NCBI RefSeq assembly: GCF_900156675.1
Contig: NZ_FTOH01000001.1
Coordinates: forward strand, 372,001 to 436,000
Direction of reading: 5' to 3'
Length of the DNA: 64,000 nucleotides
DNA from: Thalassolituus maritimus
GTDB taxonomy: Bacteria > Pseudomonadota > Gammaproteobacteria > Pseudomonadales > Oceanobacteraceae
Below are positions 1-9,328 of this stretch, one piece after another. Positions within the stretch are counted from its first letter, which is position 1; each line of letters opens with the position of its first letter. A program made the position numbers and the translations under genes. Below the pieces are notes generated by a model. The model saw nothing but the letters and a program-made list of their open reading frames with translations. It had not been told where the DNA came from and made no database searches.

Positions 1-1
1 C

Positions 2-1561
2 AGCCTTGTAGGGAGCGGGCTGAAATCCATCGCCGATGGTGACCTGCTCGATACTTTGCGCCGTTGTGCCTGTTTTGGGCTTGCACTTGTTCGTCTTGAT
101 GTCCGCCAGGAATCAACCCGCCACAGTGCCGTACTCGCAGAAATCTGTGATTTTTATGGTTGGGGTGATTACCTTGAGTGGTCTGAAGAAAAAAAGCAGG
201 AGTTTTTATTAAAAGAGCTGACTTCCCGGCGCCCACTGATCCCCGAGTTCTGGGAGCCATCTGATGAGGTTGCGGAAGTATTGGCGACGACACGCATTCT
301 GGCGCAACCGATTGGTCGCGGGGTGTCCTGCTATATCATTTCGATGGCCAGTGAACCGTCTGATATTTTATCCGTCGCACTGTTGTTACAGGCCTCTGGT
401 GTCCGTCACAAATTACCTGTAGTGCCTTTATTTGAAACCTTGTCTGATCTTGAGCAGTCAGGCCCGAGAATGGAAAAGCTGTGGCAGGTTCCCTGGTATA
501 GGGAATACAGCGAATGCCGTCAGCAAGTCATGATTGGGTACTCAGATTCTTCCAAAGATGCAGGTCAGCTAGCGGCGGTGTGGGCTCAGTATCAGGCACA
601 GGAGATTCTTTCCCGCGTCGCCGACGAACAAGGATATTCACTGCGATTATTTCATGGTCGGGGTGGTACGGTCGGTCGTGGAGGTGGCCCTGCTCACCGG
701 GCAATTCTGGCTCAGCCTCCCGGATCTGTGCGCGGAGGGCTGCGGGTAACGGAACAGGGTGAAATGATACGTTTTAAATTCGGTTTGCCCGAAATTGCCG
801 AGAGAAATCTTAAAATTTATATCTCTGCTGTGCTTGAGGCTAACCTTTTACCCCCTCAGGCACCTGTCAAAGAATGGCGGGATACCATGAGCGAGTTAGC
901 AGAGGTTGGTGTGGGATCCTACCGAGCTATGGTACGGGATAATCCGGATTTCGTGAGCTATTTCCGTGCGGCTACTCCCGAGCAGGAACTGGGGAAATTA
1001 TCGCTTGGAAGTCGCCCTGCAAGAAGACGTTCCGGTGGTGGAATTGAAACCCTGCGTGCGATCCCATGGATTTTTGCCTGGACTCAGATCCGTTTAATGT
1101 TGCCAGCCTGGTTAGGAGCAGACAGTGCACTGGAAGATCAGATACAGCGTGGCAAACTCACGACTTTAAGGCAGATGTATTGTGAGTGGCCATTTTTCAG
1201 AACCTACATAGATATGTTGGAAATGGTGCTCTCGAAAGCAGATACGGCGATTGCGGGATATTACGAAGCGCTACTGGTTGAACCCGATATGCAGCCCCTC
1301 GGCAGTCTGCTGCGACAGCGCCTTGGTGATGTGACCACACTGGTATTACAGGTGAAAGAGCAGAGCGAATTGCTGGAGCATAATCAGAGTCTTCAGCAGT
1401 CGATGCAGGTTCGTGATCCCTACACTGACCCGCTTCACTATCTACAGGCTGAGCTGCTGTATCGCGAGCGCCAGTCTGCCGATGTGGTCAGTACAGAAGT
1501 CGAGAAAGCGCTCATGGTTACTATGGCGGGCATTGCTGCTGGGATGCGTAACACTGGTTGA
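2..1561 (+). CDS. ppc: phosphoenolpyruvate carboxylase, 5'-truncated by window edge
   Basis: Carboxylates phosphoenolpyruvate with bicarbonate to oxaloacetate, refilling the TCA cycle; cytosolic tetramer in the family. The gene runs in from the left, open from base 2, so only the last ~519 of roughly 880 residues are present. The TTG at 56 is an internal codon, because the family motif LLDTLRR spans it. Visible motifs are VRLDVRQESTRH, the GYSDSSKDAG loop, the glycine-rich FHGRGGTVGRGGGPAH segment, TEQGEMIRFKFG, IETLRAIPWIFAWTQ and the canonical C-terminal MRNTG. The frame is intact to its stop. adk follows on the same strand after ~190 bp, an order known from Pseudomonas. Identification is secure. 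Confidence 0.97.
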   Translation, partial: SLVGSGLKSIADGDLLDTLRRCACFGLALVRLDVRQESTRHSAVLAEICDFYGWGDYLEWSEEKKQEFLLKELTSRRPLIPEFWEPSDEVAEVLATTRILAQPIGRGVSCYIISMASEPSDILSVALLLQASGVRHKLPVVPLFETLSDLEQSGPRMEKLWQVPWYREYSECRQQVMIGYSDSSKDAGQLAAVWAQYQAQEILSRVADEQGYSLRLFHGRGGTVGRGGGPAHRAILAQPPGSVRGGLRVTEQGEMIRFKFGLPEIAERNLKIYISAVLEANLLPPQAPVKEWRDTMSELAEVGVGSYRAMVRDNPDFVSYFRAATPEQELGKLSLGSRPARRRSGGGIETLRAIPWIFAWTQIRLMLPAWLGADSALEDQIQRGKLTTLRQMYCEWPFFRTYIDMLEMVLSKADTAIAGYYEALLVEPDMQPLGSLLRQRLGDVTTLVLQVKEQSELLEHNQSLQQSMQVRDPYTDPLHYLQAELLYRERQSADVVSTEVEKALMVTMAGIAAGMRNTG

Positions 1562-1713
1562 TTGCCCGTGTTCTCTGGCTCTCAGGAGGCCCCGACCAAG
1601 GTCGTGCTGGTTGTACAGGTGATTTCATCTAGAATCACTTGAGCAATAGCTGGCTAAAGAGTAAGGTTAGGCCTATTTTTCTCTCTGGCTGATCAAATAT
1701 TAAACAATAATGA

Positions 1714-2406
<693 letters not shown>

Positions 2407-2426
2407 GTTCTCAGATAGCTTTAATG

Positions 2427-2451
2427 AAAGGAGCCGCAAGGCTCCTTTTTT
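2427..2451 (+). terminator. Rho-independent terminator of adk
   Basis: AAAGGAGCC (2427-2435), GCAA tetraloop, GGCTCCTTT (2440-2448), then a T-run to 2451. Perfect 9-bp stem 20 bases after the adk stop. Confidence 0.93.
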
Positions 2452-2942
2452 GTTTCTATGAGTTAATACCCGAATAAGAAATAAAGTTCAGCCGGTGTTC
2501 CTGTTGCGCTTAATTCACTCTTCCTCTTACCAGACATCCTTCTGGAACTTTCAATTCATATGGCCATTATTGATCCATCAACCATGTGTTAATGATTCAT
2601 AGCCTCCGGGATAAATCCCGATTAGCCGATGATTCATTGAAACTGACACCCGGTAGATGGCGTCGGGAACTCAGCCGGATTTTGTTCTCTAATTAACAGT
2701 ATAGGCCCTGAAATTTCACTCATTTGGGCCAGATATGCATTCTGAATTTAAAAAATCGAGGATTTTTTTGTTTTTTTTATGAAAAATACTATTATTCCGT
2801 CGGTTACTTTATATACTGTATTGAAGTATGAAGATTTACTTATGTGAATTATCACTACTAAGTAAGTCCACAACGAATCGGGGATTCACTGATTATCAGC
2901 CCCACCGCTTTTATAAACAGGTAAGTAAAAGAGGAAATACCT
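2452..2942. other. AT-rich 490-bp intergenic region upstream of the AT-hook gene
   Basis: No credible ORF. It holds several inverted repeats: CGGGAT/ATCCCG at 2607-2620, flanked by direct copies of ATGATTCAT at 2592 and 2629; GGCCC...AAAT/ATTT-GGGCC at 2704-2730; and an A-tract/T-tract hairpin AAAAAATC-GAG-GATTTTTT at 2750-2768 that could terminate a short transcript. A TATACT at 2812-2817 could be a -10 for the downstream gene, but no good -35 is visible. The gene's Shine-Dalgarno is the AGAGGAAA just before 2943. The long AT-rich leader would suit a gene with complex regulation; this is inference. Confidence 0.4.
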
Positions 2943-3980
2943 ATGGCTAAAACTAAAGCACCTGCCAAACGCGGCCGGAAGCCTGCGGCGAAAAAGCCGG
3001 TTGAGTCTGCGGTACCTGCTGCTGTTGCAAAGGCAACGAACGCCGTTGAAAAAGCGGTGGCAGCTCAGTCCAAGCAGAAAGAACGTGTCACTGCCGCTGA
3101 AACCAAGCTGAAGCAAGCAAAAGTGAAAGCTGCTGGTCCAAAGGCCACTGCCGCGACCAAGCGTTCAGTAGCGACTGCTAGCAATGCAGTTAAAACTCAG
3201 AAAGAGAAACTCTCTGAATTGACGCAAAAGGTTGCTGAAGCCAAGAAAGACCTCAAAATTGCAGAACTGAAGGCCCGTATCGAAGCGACTGCTGCGAAGG
3301 CTGAAGAAACTGTTAAAAGTTATGCTAAGACTCTGGCTGATAAAGCAGAGGCTGATCTCGAGAAAGCTCTGACTAAATTTGCTACTCAATGGCGTAGCAA
3401 GCGTGACAAGCAAGACGCACGTAAAGTTAAAGCTCGCACCACTGCAGAGAACAAAAAAGTAACTACTGCTTCTAAGAAAGTAGAATCTTCAATTAAAGCA
3501 CTCGAAGCTAAGCCGGCTGCGAAACGTGGTCGTCCTGCCAAAGTGTCTGCGCCTGCAAAAGCGACAGCCGCACCAAAAAAACGTGGTCGTCCAGCTAAAG
3601 CGGCTACAGCAACCAAGGCTGGGACTACTGCAGCACCGAAAAAGCGCGGCCGCCCAGCTAAAGCGGCTGCAGCGACTAAGGCAGCTACCACCGCTGCGCC
3701 GAAGAAGCGCGGTCGTCCAGCTAAAGCGACTACAGCCAAAGCGGCACCTAAAAAAGCAGCTGCTAAGAAAACAGCAGCCGCTAAGCCGGCAGCAGCTGCT
3801 AAGAAACGTGGTCGTCCAGCTAAGGCAGCGACGACAGCAGCGAAAGCACCTGCTAAGCCAGCGGCACCAAAGGCAGCGCCTAAGAAGCGTGGTCGTCCAC
3901 CTAAGGCAGCAGTTTCGAAACCAGTAGCGCCAGCACCAGCCCCAGCTGCTGAAGAGAAGAAAGATTCTTCAGAATCTTAA
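2943..3980 (+). CDS. AT-hook, histone H1-like / AlgP-like nucleoid protein
   Basis: 345 residues, very rich in Lys, Ala and Pro. Residues 1-20 are a basic segment with one RGRKP variant hook. Residues ~35-185 look like a long charged helix or coiled coil. From ~190 the protein is an extended tail with six RGRP AT-hook cores at residues 195, 214, 235, 256, 289 and 316. Four of these six sit in near-identical KKRGRPAKA units, two spacings being exactly 21 residues. The acidic end EEKKDSSES is unlike the rest. The organisation (helical N-part plus Lys/Ala/Pro tail) resembles Pseudomonas AlgP/AlgR3 and eukaryotic H1, although AlgP uses KPAA repeats rather than AT hooks. It probably binds the minor groove of AT-rich DNA and may act as a global regulator; function is inferred. 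It interrupts the usual adk-tsaB adjacency and is bracketed by terminators. Confidence 0.8.
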   Translation: MAKTKAPAKRGRKPAAKKPVESAVPAAVAKATNAVEKAVAAQSKQKERVTAAETKLKQAKVKAAGPKATAATKRSVATASNAVKTQKEKLSELTQKVAEAKKDLKIAELKARIEATAAKAEETVKSYAKTLADKAEADLEKALTKFATQWRSKRDKQDARKVKARTTAENKKVTTASKKVESSIKALEAKPAAKRGRPAKVSAPAKATAAPKKRGRPAKAATATKAGTTAAPKKRGRPAKAAAATKAATTAAPKKRGRPAKATTAKAAPKKAAAKKTAAAKPAAAAKKRGRPAKAATTAAKAPAKPAAPKAAPKKRGRPPKAAVSKPVAPAPAPAAEEKKDSSES

Positions 3981-3998
3981 TTCTCCGCTTTGTGAAAG

Positions 3999-4022
3999 AA
4001 CCCGGCTCGCCCGGGTTTTTTT
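3999..4022 (+). terminator. terminator of the AT-hook gene
   Basis: AACCCGG (3999-4005), loop CTCGC, CCGGGTT (4011-4017), then T's to 4022. A second short hairpin, AAGATTC-TTCA-GAATCTT (3961-3978), lies in the last codons of the gene just before. Confidence 0.9.
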
Positions 4023-4115
4023 ATGCCTGACGTTCCTCGCTGTCCGACAGTGAGCTGCGGCATTCTCCCGCTGAATCCTGATATACTCCCCGCATCATTG
4101 ATCGGTGGTATTCAA

Positions 4116-4811
4116 ATGTCTGTAATTCTCACAATCGACGCATCTTCCTCACTCTGCTCTGTTGCGCTGAATATCAACGGCGAACTGGTCTGGAATACAG
4201 AAGAACAGCCAAGACGTCACGCTCAGCGTCTGCTCCCGATGATAGACGATATTCTGGCTGACTCAGGTATTTCCAGGCATCAGCTTGATGGTCTGGCGTT
4301 TGGTCGTGGCCCAGGGTCATTTACCGGAATACGAATCGCTGTGTCTGTGGCGCAGGGGCTCGCGTTGGGATTAAATCTCCCTGTCTGTGGTATATCTTCT
4401 CTGGAGGCTGTGGCACTCGCTGCGGCTTCAAATAGCGAGGCTGGAGACAGAGTGCTTGCGATCATGGATGCACACATGGGAGAAGTGTTCTGGGGTGAGT
4501 TCGACGTTTTAGATGGAATGACTCAGGCCGGTGGTGTTGAGCAGGTGGGGTCACCGGAATTATGCCTGACGCAGGCAAGTGAATTCGGAGGACTGCTTGC
4601 TGGTGATGGCCTCCGCTTAGCGCCTTTTAGTGAATTGAATTCTGCATACGCAACGATTCAGCCGGAAGCTCGTATCATGGCGGCGCTGGCGAATCGTGAA
4701 TGGAATAATGGCAATTTTGGCTCACCCGATAATCAATTACCGGTATATCTGCGTAACTCTGTTGCATGGAAAAAGCTGGATGAACAGCCAAGCCTTCTGA
4801 AGCGAAATTAA
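4116..4811 (+). CDS. tsaB: tRNA t6A37 synthesis protein TsaB
   Basis: Partner of TsaD, TsaE and TsaC in making N6-threonylcarbamoyladenosine at A37 of ANN-decoding tRNAs; an inactive ASKHA-fold paralogue of TsaD that scaffolds the complex. Starting at the ATG at 4116 gives 231 residues, the same length as E. coli TsaB, and begins with the family's VILTIDASSS strand. The frame is open back to 4023, but that stretch overlaps the preceding terminator, so I reject the longer start. The GRGPGSFTGIRI motif near residue 68 is diagnostic. uppP follows after 18 bp and rsmJ after that, probably as one transcript. Confidence 0.95.
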   Translation: MSVILTIDASSSLCSVALNINGELVWNTEEQPRRHAQRLLPMIDDILADSGISRHQLDGLAFGRGPGSFTGIRIAVSVAQGLALGLNLPVCGISSLEAVALAAASNSEAGDRVLAIMDAHMGEVFWGEFDVLDGMTQAGGVEQVGSPELCLTQASEFGGLLAGDGLRLAPFSELNSAYATIQPEARIMAALANREWNNGNFGSPDNQLPVYLRNSVAWKKLDEQPSLLKRN

Positions 4812-4829
4812 CATAGGAAGTTATTACCC

Positions 4830-5627
4830 GTGGATCTACTCGAAATTATCGTCCTTGCAGTATTACAGGGCCTGACCGAATTTCTTCCTATCAGCAGTTC
4901 GGCACATCTCATTCTTCCTTCGCGTTTGTTCGGTTGGGAAGATCAGGGGCTCGCATTTGATGTGGCTGTTCATGTTGGAACACTCGCGGCTGTTATTGTC
5001 TATTTCCGGGCAGAGATTATACGTCTGTTACAGGGCTGGTTAACGACCGGCTTTACCCGACACCCCAATGCCGATGGGCGGCTGGCGTGGTACGTCGCGT
5101 TGGCAACTATTCCGGCAGGGCTTGCAGGTTTATTGCTGAATGACTGGATTGAGGTGAATCTTCGCTCCACGGCGGTAATAGCAGCGACTACCATAGGCTT
5201 TGGCATTCTTTTGGGGGTTGCGGACCGGGTCCGGCATGGCCGAGCAGGCTTAGGGGAGATGACACTCCTGATGGCGATGGTGATCGGCGTAGCTCAGATG
5301 TTTGCATTGATACCAGGCACATCCCGGTCGGGTATTACCATTACTGCGGCGCTTCTGATTGGCATGCAGCGTGTCGATGCCGCGAAGTTTTCATTCCTTC
5401 TGTCGATTCCATTAATTCTTGCAGCGGGTGGTTTAAAGACGTTGGAGTTGGCAGAGCAGTCGACCGCTGTTGACTGGCAGTCGCTGATATTAGGTATTGT
5501 TATTTCTGCGGTCAGTGCGTGGATTTGTATCTATTACTTCCTCGCCTTCATTAACCGCATTGGCATGATGCCATTTGTAGTTTATCGATTAATTCTTGGC
5601 GCTGTTCTGCTTCTGTTTTTCGTATAG
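4830..5627 (+). CDS. uppP: undecaprenyl-diphosphatase (BacA family)
   Basis: Dephosphorylates undecaprenyl diphosphate so the lipid carrier can be reused for peptidoglycan and O-antigen; loss or excess alters bacitracin sensitivity. 265 residues, polytopic. Both catalytic signatures are present: QGLTEFLPISSSAHLI near residue 13 and PGTSRSGITITAALL near 168. The start is GTG with AGGAAG 10 bases upstream. It overlaps nothing and is followed 2 bp later by rsmJ, so the two are co-transcribed and probably translationally coupled. Confidence 0.97.
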   Translation: MDLLEIIVLAVLQGLTEFLPISSSAHLILPSRLFGWEDQGLAFDVAVHVGTLAAVIVYFRAEIIRLLQGWLTTGFTRHPNADGRLAWYVALATIPAGLAGLLLNDWIEVNLRSTAVIAATTIGFGILLGVADRVRHGRAGLGEMTLLMAMVIGVAQMFALIPGTSRSGITITAALLIGMQRVDAAKFSFLLSIPLILAAGGLKTLELAEQSTAVDWQSLILGIVISAVSAWICIYYFLAFINRIGMMPFVVYRLILGAVLLLFFV

Positions 5628-5629
5628 AT

Positions 5630-6403
5630 ATGACCGAATTATACTGCGCTCCTGATTTTGCTCCTCACCTGCGTGAGTTCGCCGATGCGTTTGGATTAGG
5701 TGTCTCAACAGCGAAGATGCCTCAGAATGCGGAGTATCACCTTCATCATGATGGGCATGCTCTGGCCCTGGTTCGTGGAGATTCCCCGAAGACCAGAGTC
5801 GTGGTTGATTTCTGCGCTGGCGCTACCGCGCACAGGCGCAAGTTCGGCGGCGGAAAAGGGCAGGATATAGCAAAGGCGGTCGGTGTCAGTGCGGCCTATA
5901 TTCCTACCGTGGTCGATGCCACTGCGGGCCTCGGGCGCGATTCTTTTGTGCTTGCGACATTGGGCTGTGACGTCACGGCCATTGAGCGTCAGCCTGTCGT
6001 TACAGCGCTGCTTCAGGATGGTCTGGGTCGTGCCAGCCTGGATACTGAAGTCGCAGAGATTGTTAGTCGTATCCGCTTAGTTCACACGTCTGCACATCAG
6101 TGGCTTGCTGCCCAGGCCGAGAACTCAGTTGATGTCGTCTATCTGGACCCTATGTTTGATCATGATCCCAAGCAGAAGGCGGCTGTCAAAAAAGACATGC
6201 AGGCATTTCGTGAGGTTGTCGGTCAGGACACCGATTCTGATGATCTGTTGGGGCCGGCATTAAGTGCGGCGCGGTGTCGGGTCGTAGTGAAGCGTGCCCG
6301 AAAAGCGCAGCCCCTTGCAGGGCGTGCGCCTTCTTACAGCATTACGGGCAAGTCGAATCGGTTTGATGTGTACGCTCTGGCCAGAGTAGAAGCTCCGGCC
6401 TGA
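5630..6403 (+). CDS. rsmJ: 16S rRNA m2G1516 methyltransferase RsmJ
   Basis: SAM-dependent guanine-N2 methyltransferase acting on helix 45 of 16S rRNA. 257 residues (E. coli 250). The SAM-binding VVDATAGLGRDSFVLA motif lies near residue 95. YLDPMF supplies the (D/N)PP(Y/F)-like catalytic motif, and the distal KSNRFDVYAL end matches the family. Its ATG lies 2 bp after uppP. The 12-bp gap to the convergent plsB contains a 7-bp stem, ATCAGCC/GGCTGAT (6409-6427), without a T-run. Confidence 0.95.
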   Translation: MTELYCAPDFAPHLREFADAFGLGVSTAKMPQNAEYHLHHDGHALALVRGDSPKTRVVVDFCAGATAHRRKFGGGKGQDIAKAVGVSAAYIPTVVDATAGLGRDSFVLATLGCDVTAIERQPVVTALLQDGLGRASLDTEVAEIVSRIRLVHTSAHQWLAAQAENSVDVVYLDPMFDHDPKQKAAVKKDMQAFREVVGQDTDSDDLLGPALSAARCRVVVKRARKAQPLAGRAPSYSITGKSNRFDVYALARVEAPA

Positions 6404-6415
6404 GAGGTATCAGCC

Positions 6416-8866
6416 TTACAGGCTGATCAGAATGGTTTGTCTCAGGTTGGCATCCAACAGATTTTCAAGGATGCTCATGAGAGGGTTCAGGTCTTCGTCG
6501 AAAGACAACATGTCATCTTCACCGCAGCTGATCATTCCACTATCAATCAATTGACGTATAAGTGCCCGGAACAATGCTTTGTCGAAGAATTCGGGTGCAT
6601 TAATTCCATAAAGTAAGCTCAGGCGCTGAGCCAGCAGTGTCGATTGCTCTTCCAGCTGTTGAGCGGTCAGGTTTCCACTGCCTTGATGCTTCAGGCGGGA
6701 AATCGACAGGAAGTAACGCTGGAGTGTCTGAGAGATCGGATCAGCGAGGCTCTGCAACATCGGTAGATTGTCGCCATCAATGCGGCAATGATAACAACCG
6801 TCACTCACTTCCAGATAGCCGCGCTGCTCCAGTACATCCAGCCAGCTGTTAATAGCTTGTTCGAGAGTGTCTTCTGTCCAGTGAAGGAAGAGTTCTGCTT
6901 TCAGGAATGGATACAGGGCCTGACAACTTTCGAGGATATCCGCCTGAGTGCAGCGACGATTATTGAGCAGCAGACATGCAATCAAAGATGGTAGTGCAAT
7001 GATGTGGAGAACATTGTTGCGGTAGTACGTCAGGGTAACCGCCTGGCGCTCATTGGTCTGAATCAGGTCGCCCATGTCGTGCTTGCTGCGGGAAACCGAT
7101 CCAAGCTCTTCGGCGTGGGCCAGCCAGTCGCTCGCATGTCCGTCAGGTAAAACCGTCATATCGGAATACGGAACCATGGCCAGCAGGTCACGATAGGCTT
7201 CCATATGACGCATCAGCTGATTTTCATCCATGGCCTGGCGGGGCGACGCAAGAATAGCGAGTGCGATCAGGTTAATTGGATTAACTGATGCGGCACGGTT
7301 AATTTCGGTGACAACGGTGGTCGCGAGCTCATCAACCAGTTCCGGTGCCCAATCAGGGCGATAGTTACATGCTTCGTAGTCCTGATTACTCCAGCCTGGG
7401 TGACGCTCTTCAAGGTATGGTGAGAGATGTATCGGTTCGCCAAAGGTAACGTTGACCTTACCAAACGACTTCTTGAAAGAACGCAATGTGCCCAGTACGT
7501 CGAGAAGACTTTCCTTCTTTTTCGCTTTTCCGCGCAACTCACCAAGATAGCTCTTTTCTTCGAATACTTTTTCATAACCCGTATACACAGGCACGAACAC
7601 CATTGGCTTTTTTGAGTCGCGCAGGTATGAGCGAACCGTCATTGCAAGCATCCCGGCTTTCGGGCTGAGGGTACGGCCGGTACGGGAGCGGCCACCTTCG
7701 ACGAAATATTCTGACGAATATCCATGAGTAAATACCGAGTGCAGATATTCATCAAAGACGGCTGCATACAGCGGATTACCACGGAACGTTCTGCGCATAA
7801 AAAATGCACCGCCGCGGCGGAGTATCGAGCCAACCACTGGCATATTGAGGTTAATACCCGCAGCAATTTGTGGAAGCTGTAGGCCATGGTGGTAAAGAAC
7901 GTACGACAGTAATAGATAATCGATGTGGCTTCGGTGGCAAGGAACATAGACGACAGTGTTGTCTTTGCCGACTTCTTTTACCTGTTCGATATTGTGGATA
8001 GCCGTGCCGTTGTAGATTTTGTTCCACACCCAAGTCAACAAAATATCCAGGAAACGAACGTTGGTATACGAAATGTTTGAGGCAATTTCATCCGCGTATT
8101 TAAGAGCCCGCTTTCTCAGCTTCTCGCGTTTTAAGCCGTTCTCTTTCATTTCACTTTCAATGGCGTGACGGACCATTGGGCGATTCGGGATCTGATGAAC
8201 CAGTGTGCGTCGGTGAGACAGTTCTGGGCCCAGTACCGATTTTGTTACCTTGCGATTGTGAACACGCAAAACACGGGCGAGTTTACGGGCGACCAGCTCC
8301 GGGGAGGTTTCGCCTCCCGCCAGTTCGCGTAACGACAGGGGCTCGGAGAAATGAACAAAGGTATTACGTCCGTTAAACAGAATCGCAAAAAAAGTCATCA
8401 CGCGGCCGCCTAGGCTACCTGCATTCTGCAGCCAGATACGAAGGAAAGAACGTTCGCGCTCCGGTGAACGTCCCCACATAACCCGCACGGGCATCACCTG
8501 AATGTCACGACTGTCATCCGCAAGCATCCATTCAGCTTGTCTCTTCAGATGACGGGGAATTGTAGCGAGCCCATCTTTGCGGAATGGATTTCCGGGGCGG
8601 CGATAAATGCCGAAATAAGGATTGCCAGGTAAGGTACCATTCAGCCGTTGCTGAAATGGTGCCTGCCAACCACGCTCGGAGACTTCTTTGTTAATAACAA
8701 TCTGCTCGGCATATGAGGGATAGAGCATGGCGTAAATAACGGGCTGCACTGGGTCCAGTTCGATCTTGTCTTTATCAGCACCAATAATCTTTGTCTTGAC
8801 CAGCTTATAAAGCAGCTTCTGTTGCCACTGATTGATTCGGATACGTAATTTTCGGATGACGCTCAT
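6416..8866 (-). CDS. plsB: glycerol-3-phosphate 1-O-acyltransferase PlsB
   Basis: Catalyses the first step of phospholipid synthesis, acylating sn-glycerol 3-phosphate at C1 on the inner membrane from acyl-CoA or acyl-ACP. 816 residues (E. coli 807). The acyltransferase block HRSHIDYLLLSY (H-x4-D) lies near residue 308, with GAFFMRRTF, then YFVEGGRSRTGR, and VFVPVYTGYE further on, in the order expected of PlsB. The large N- and C-terminal extensions are typical. It is monocistronic in appearance and convergent with rsmJ; slyX lies upstream on the same strand. Confidence 0.98.
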   Translation of the reverse strand: MSVIRKLRIRINQWQQKLLYKLVKTKIIGADKDKIELDPVQPVIYAMLYPSYAEQIVINKEVSERGWQAPFQQRLNGTLPGNPYFGIYRRPGNPFRKDGLATIPRHLKRQAEWMLADDSRDIQVMPVRVMWGRSPERERSFLRIWLQNAGSLGGRVMTFFAILFNGRNTFVHFSEPLSLRELAGGETSPELVARKLARVLRVHNRKVTKSVLGPELSHRRTLVHQIPNRPMVRHAIESEMKENGLKREKLRKRALKYADEIASNISYTNVRFLDILLTWVWNKIYNGTAIHNIEQVKEVGKDNTVVYVPCHRSHIDYLLLSYVLYHHGLQLPQIAAGINLNMPVVGSILRRGGAFFMRRTFRGNPLYAAVFDEYLHSVFTHGYSSEYFVEGGRSRTGRTLSPKAGMLAMTVRSYLRDSKKPMVFVPVYTGYEKVFEEKSYLGELRGKAKKKESLLDVLGTLRSFKKSFGKVNVTFGEPIHLSPYLEERHPGWSNQDYEACNYRPDWAPELVDELATTVVTEINRAASVNPINLIALAILASPRQAMDENQLMRHMEAYRDLLAMVPYSDMTVLPDGHASDWLAHAEELGSVSRSKHDMGDLIQTNERQAVTLTYYRNNVLHIIALPSLIACLLLNNRRCTQADILESCQALYPFLKAELFLHWTEDTLEQAINSWLDVLEQRGYLEVSDGCYHCRIDGDNLPMLQSLADPISQTLQRYFLSISRLKHQGSGNLTAQQLEEQSTLLAQRLSLLYGINAPEFFDKALFRALIRQLIDSGMISCGEDDMLSFDEDLNPLMSILENLLDANLRQTILISL

Positions 8867-8947
8867 AGATGAACCTGTAAAAAAGAACCACTTCAGGCGG
8901 CGGATTATATGTTATCCACGTGACAATTACTGGTGCTGTACCGCCAA

Positions 8948-9178
8948 TTAATAGTGCGGTGGTGGCGGTTCGTCCGCTGGATTTGCAATCCCGCTGTCGG
9001 TTGTCTGGATTTGCTCCATGCGCCGATACATATGCTGCAGTGCTTCTTTTGCTAACCGGAACTCTGCTGATATGGTCGCAAGTTCTTTATTTAGAGTCTC
9101 CACCGTATCCTCGAGATATGTAATCCGCGTTTCAAGTTGAGTGACTCTTTCGGCCGCAGGCGGCAATTTATTTTCCAT
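8948..9178 (-). CDS. slyX: SlyX family protein
   Basis: Small protein of unknown role found widely in gammaproteobacteria. 76 residues from the ATG at 9178. An upstream in-frame ATG at 9193 would add five residues, but it overlaps the GGAGA that best serves as ribosome binding site for the inner start, so I prefer the shorter form. Residues ~8-55 form a heptad-patterned coiled coil (RVTQLETRITYLEDTVETLN). The C-terminus ends in the proline run PPPPHY that marks SlyX. Minus strand, upstream of plsB and divergent from the cold-shock gene. Confidence 0.9.
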   Translation of the reverse strand: MENKLPPAAERVTQLETRITYLEDTVETLNKELATISAEFRLAKEALQHMYRRMEQIQTTDSGIANPADEPPPPHY

Positions 9179-9328
9179 GATTGCAGTCTCCATGCGCTAT
9201 CGTGTTGATTTTTTTGGTTAATTGGGCTTTCATAGCCCACTTGTCAATGGTCTGCGACGGTATTTTTACGTATATCGGGCATCCCGTCTCTGGCCGGCAT
9301 AATAACAACGAGTGATTCGGGATAACAC

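Noticed and set aside
3386-3739. Open frames opposite and in other phases of the AT-hook gene (Ala/Gly/Arg-rich on the minus strand, Gln/Arg-rich at 3526-3927)
   Set aside because: They arise from the repetitive Lys/Ala/Pro coding sequence; no ribosome sites or family resemblance.
3521-3900. Repeats in the AT-hook gene considered as a CRISPR array
   Set aside because: Units are coding, in frame and of uneven spacing, without unique spacers.
4023-4115. Upstream extension of tsaB
   Set aside because: It overlaps the preceding terminator, and the family N-terminus starts at 4116.
6409-6427. Short hairpin at the rsmJ/plsB convergence as terminator
   Set aside because: Seven-base stem overlapping the plsB stop with no T-run on either strand; mentioned only under rsmJ.
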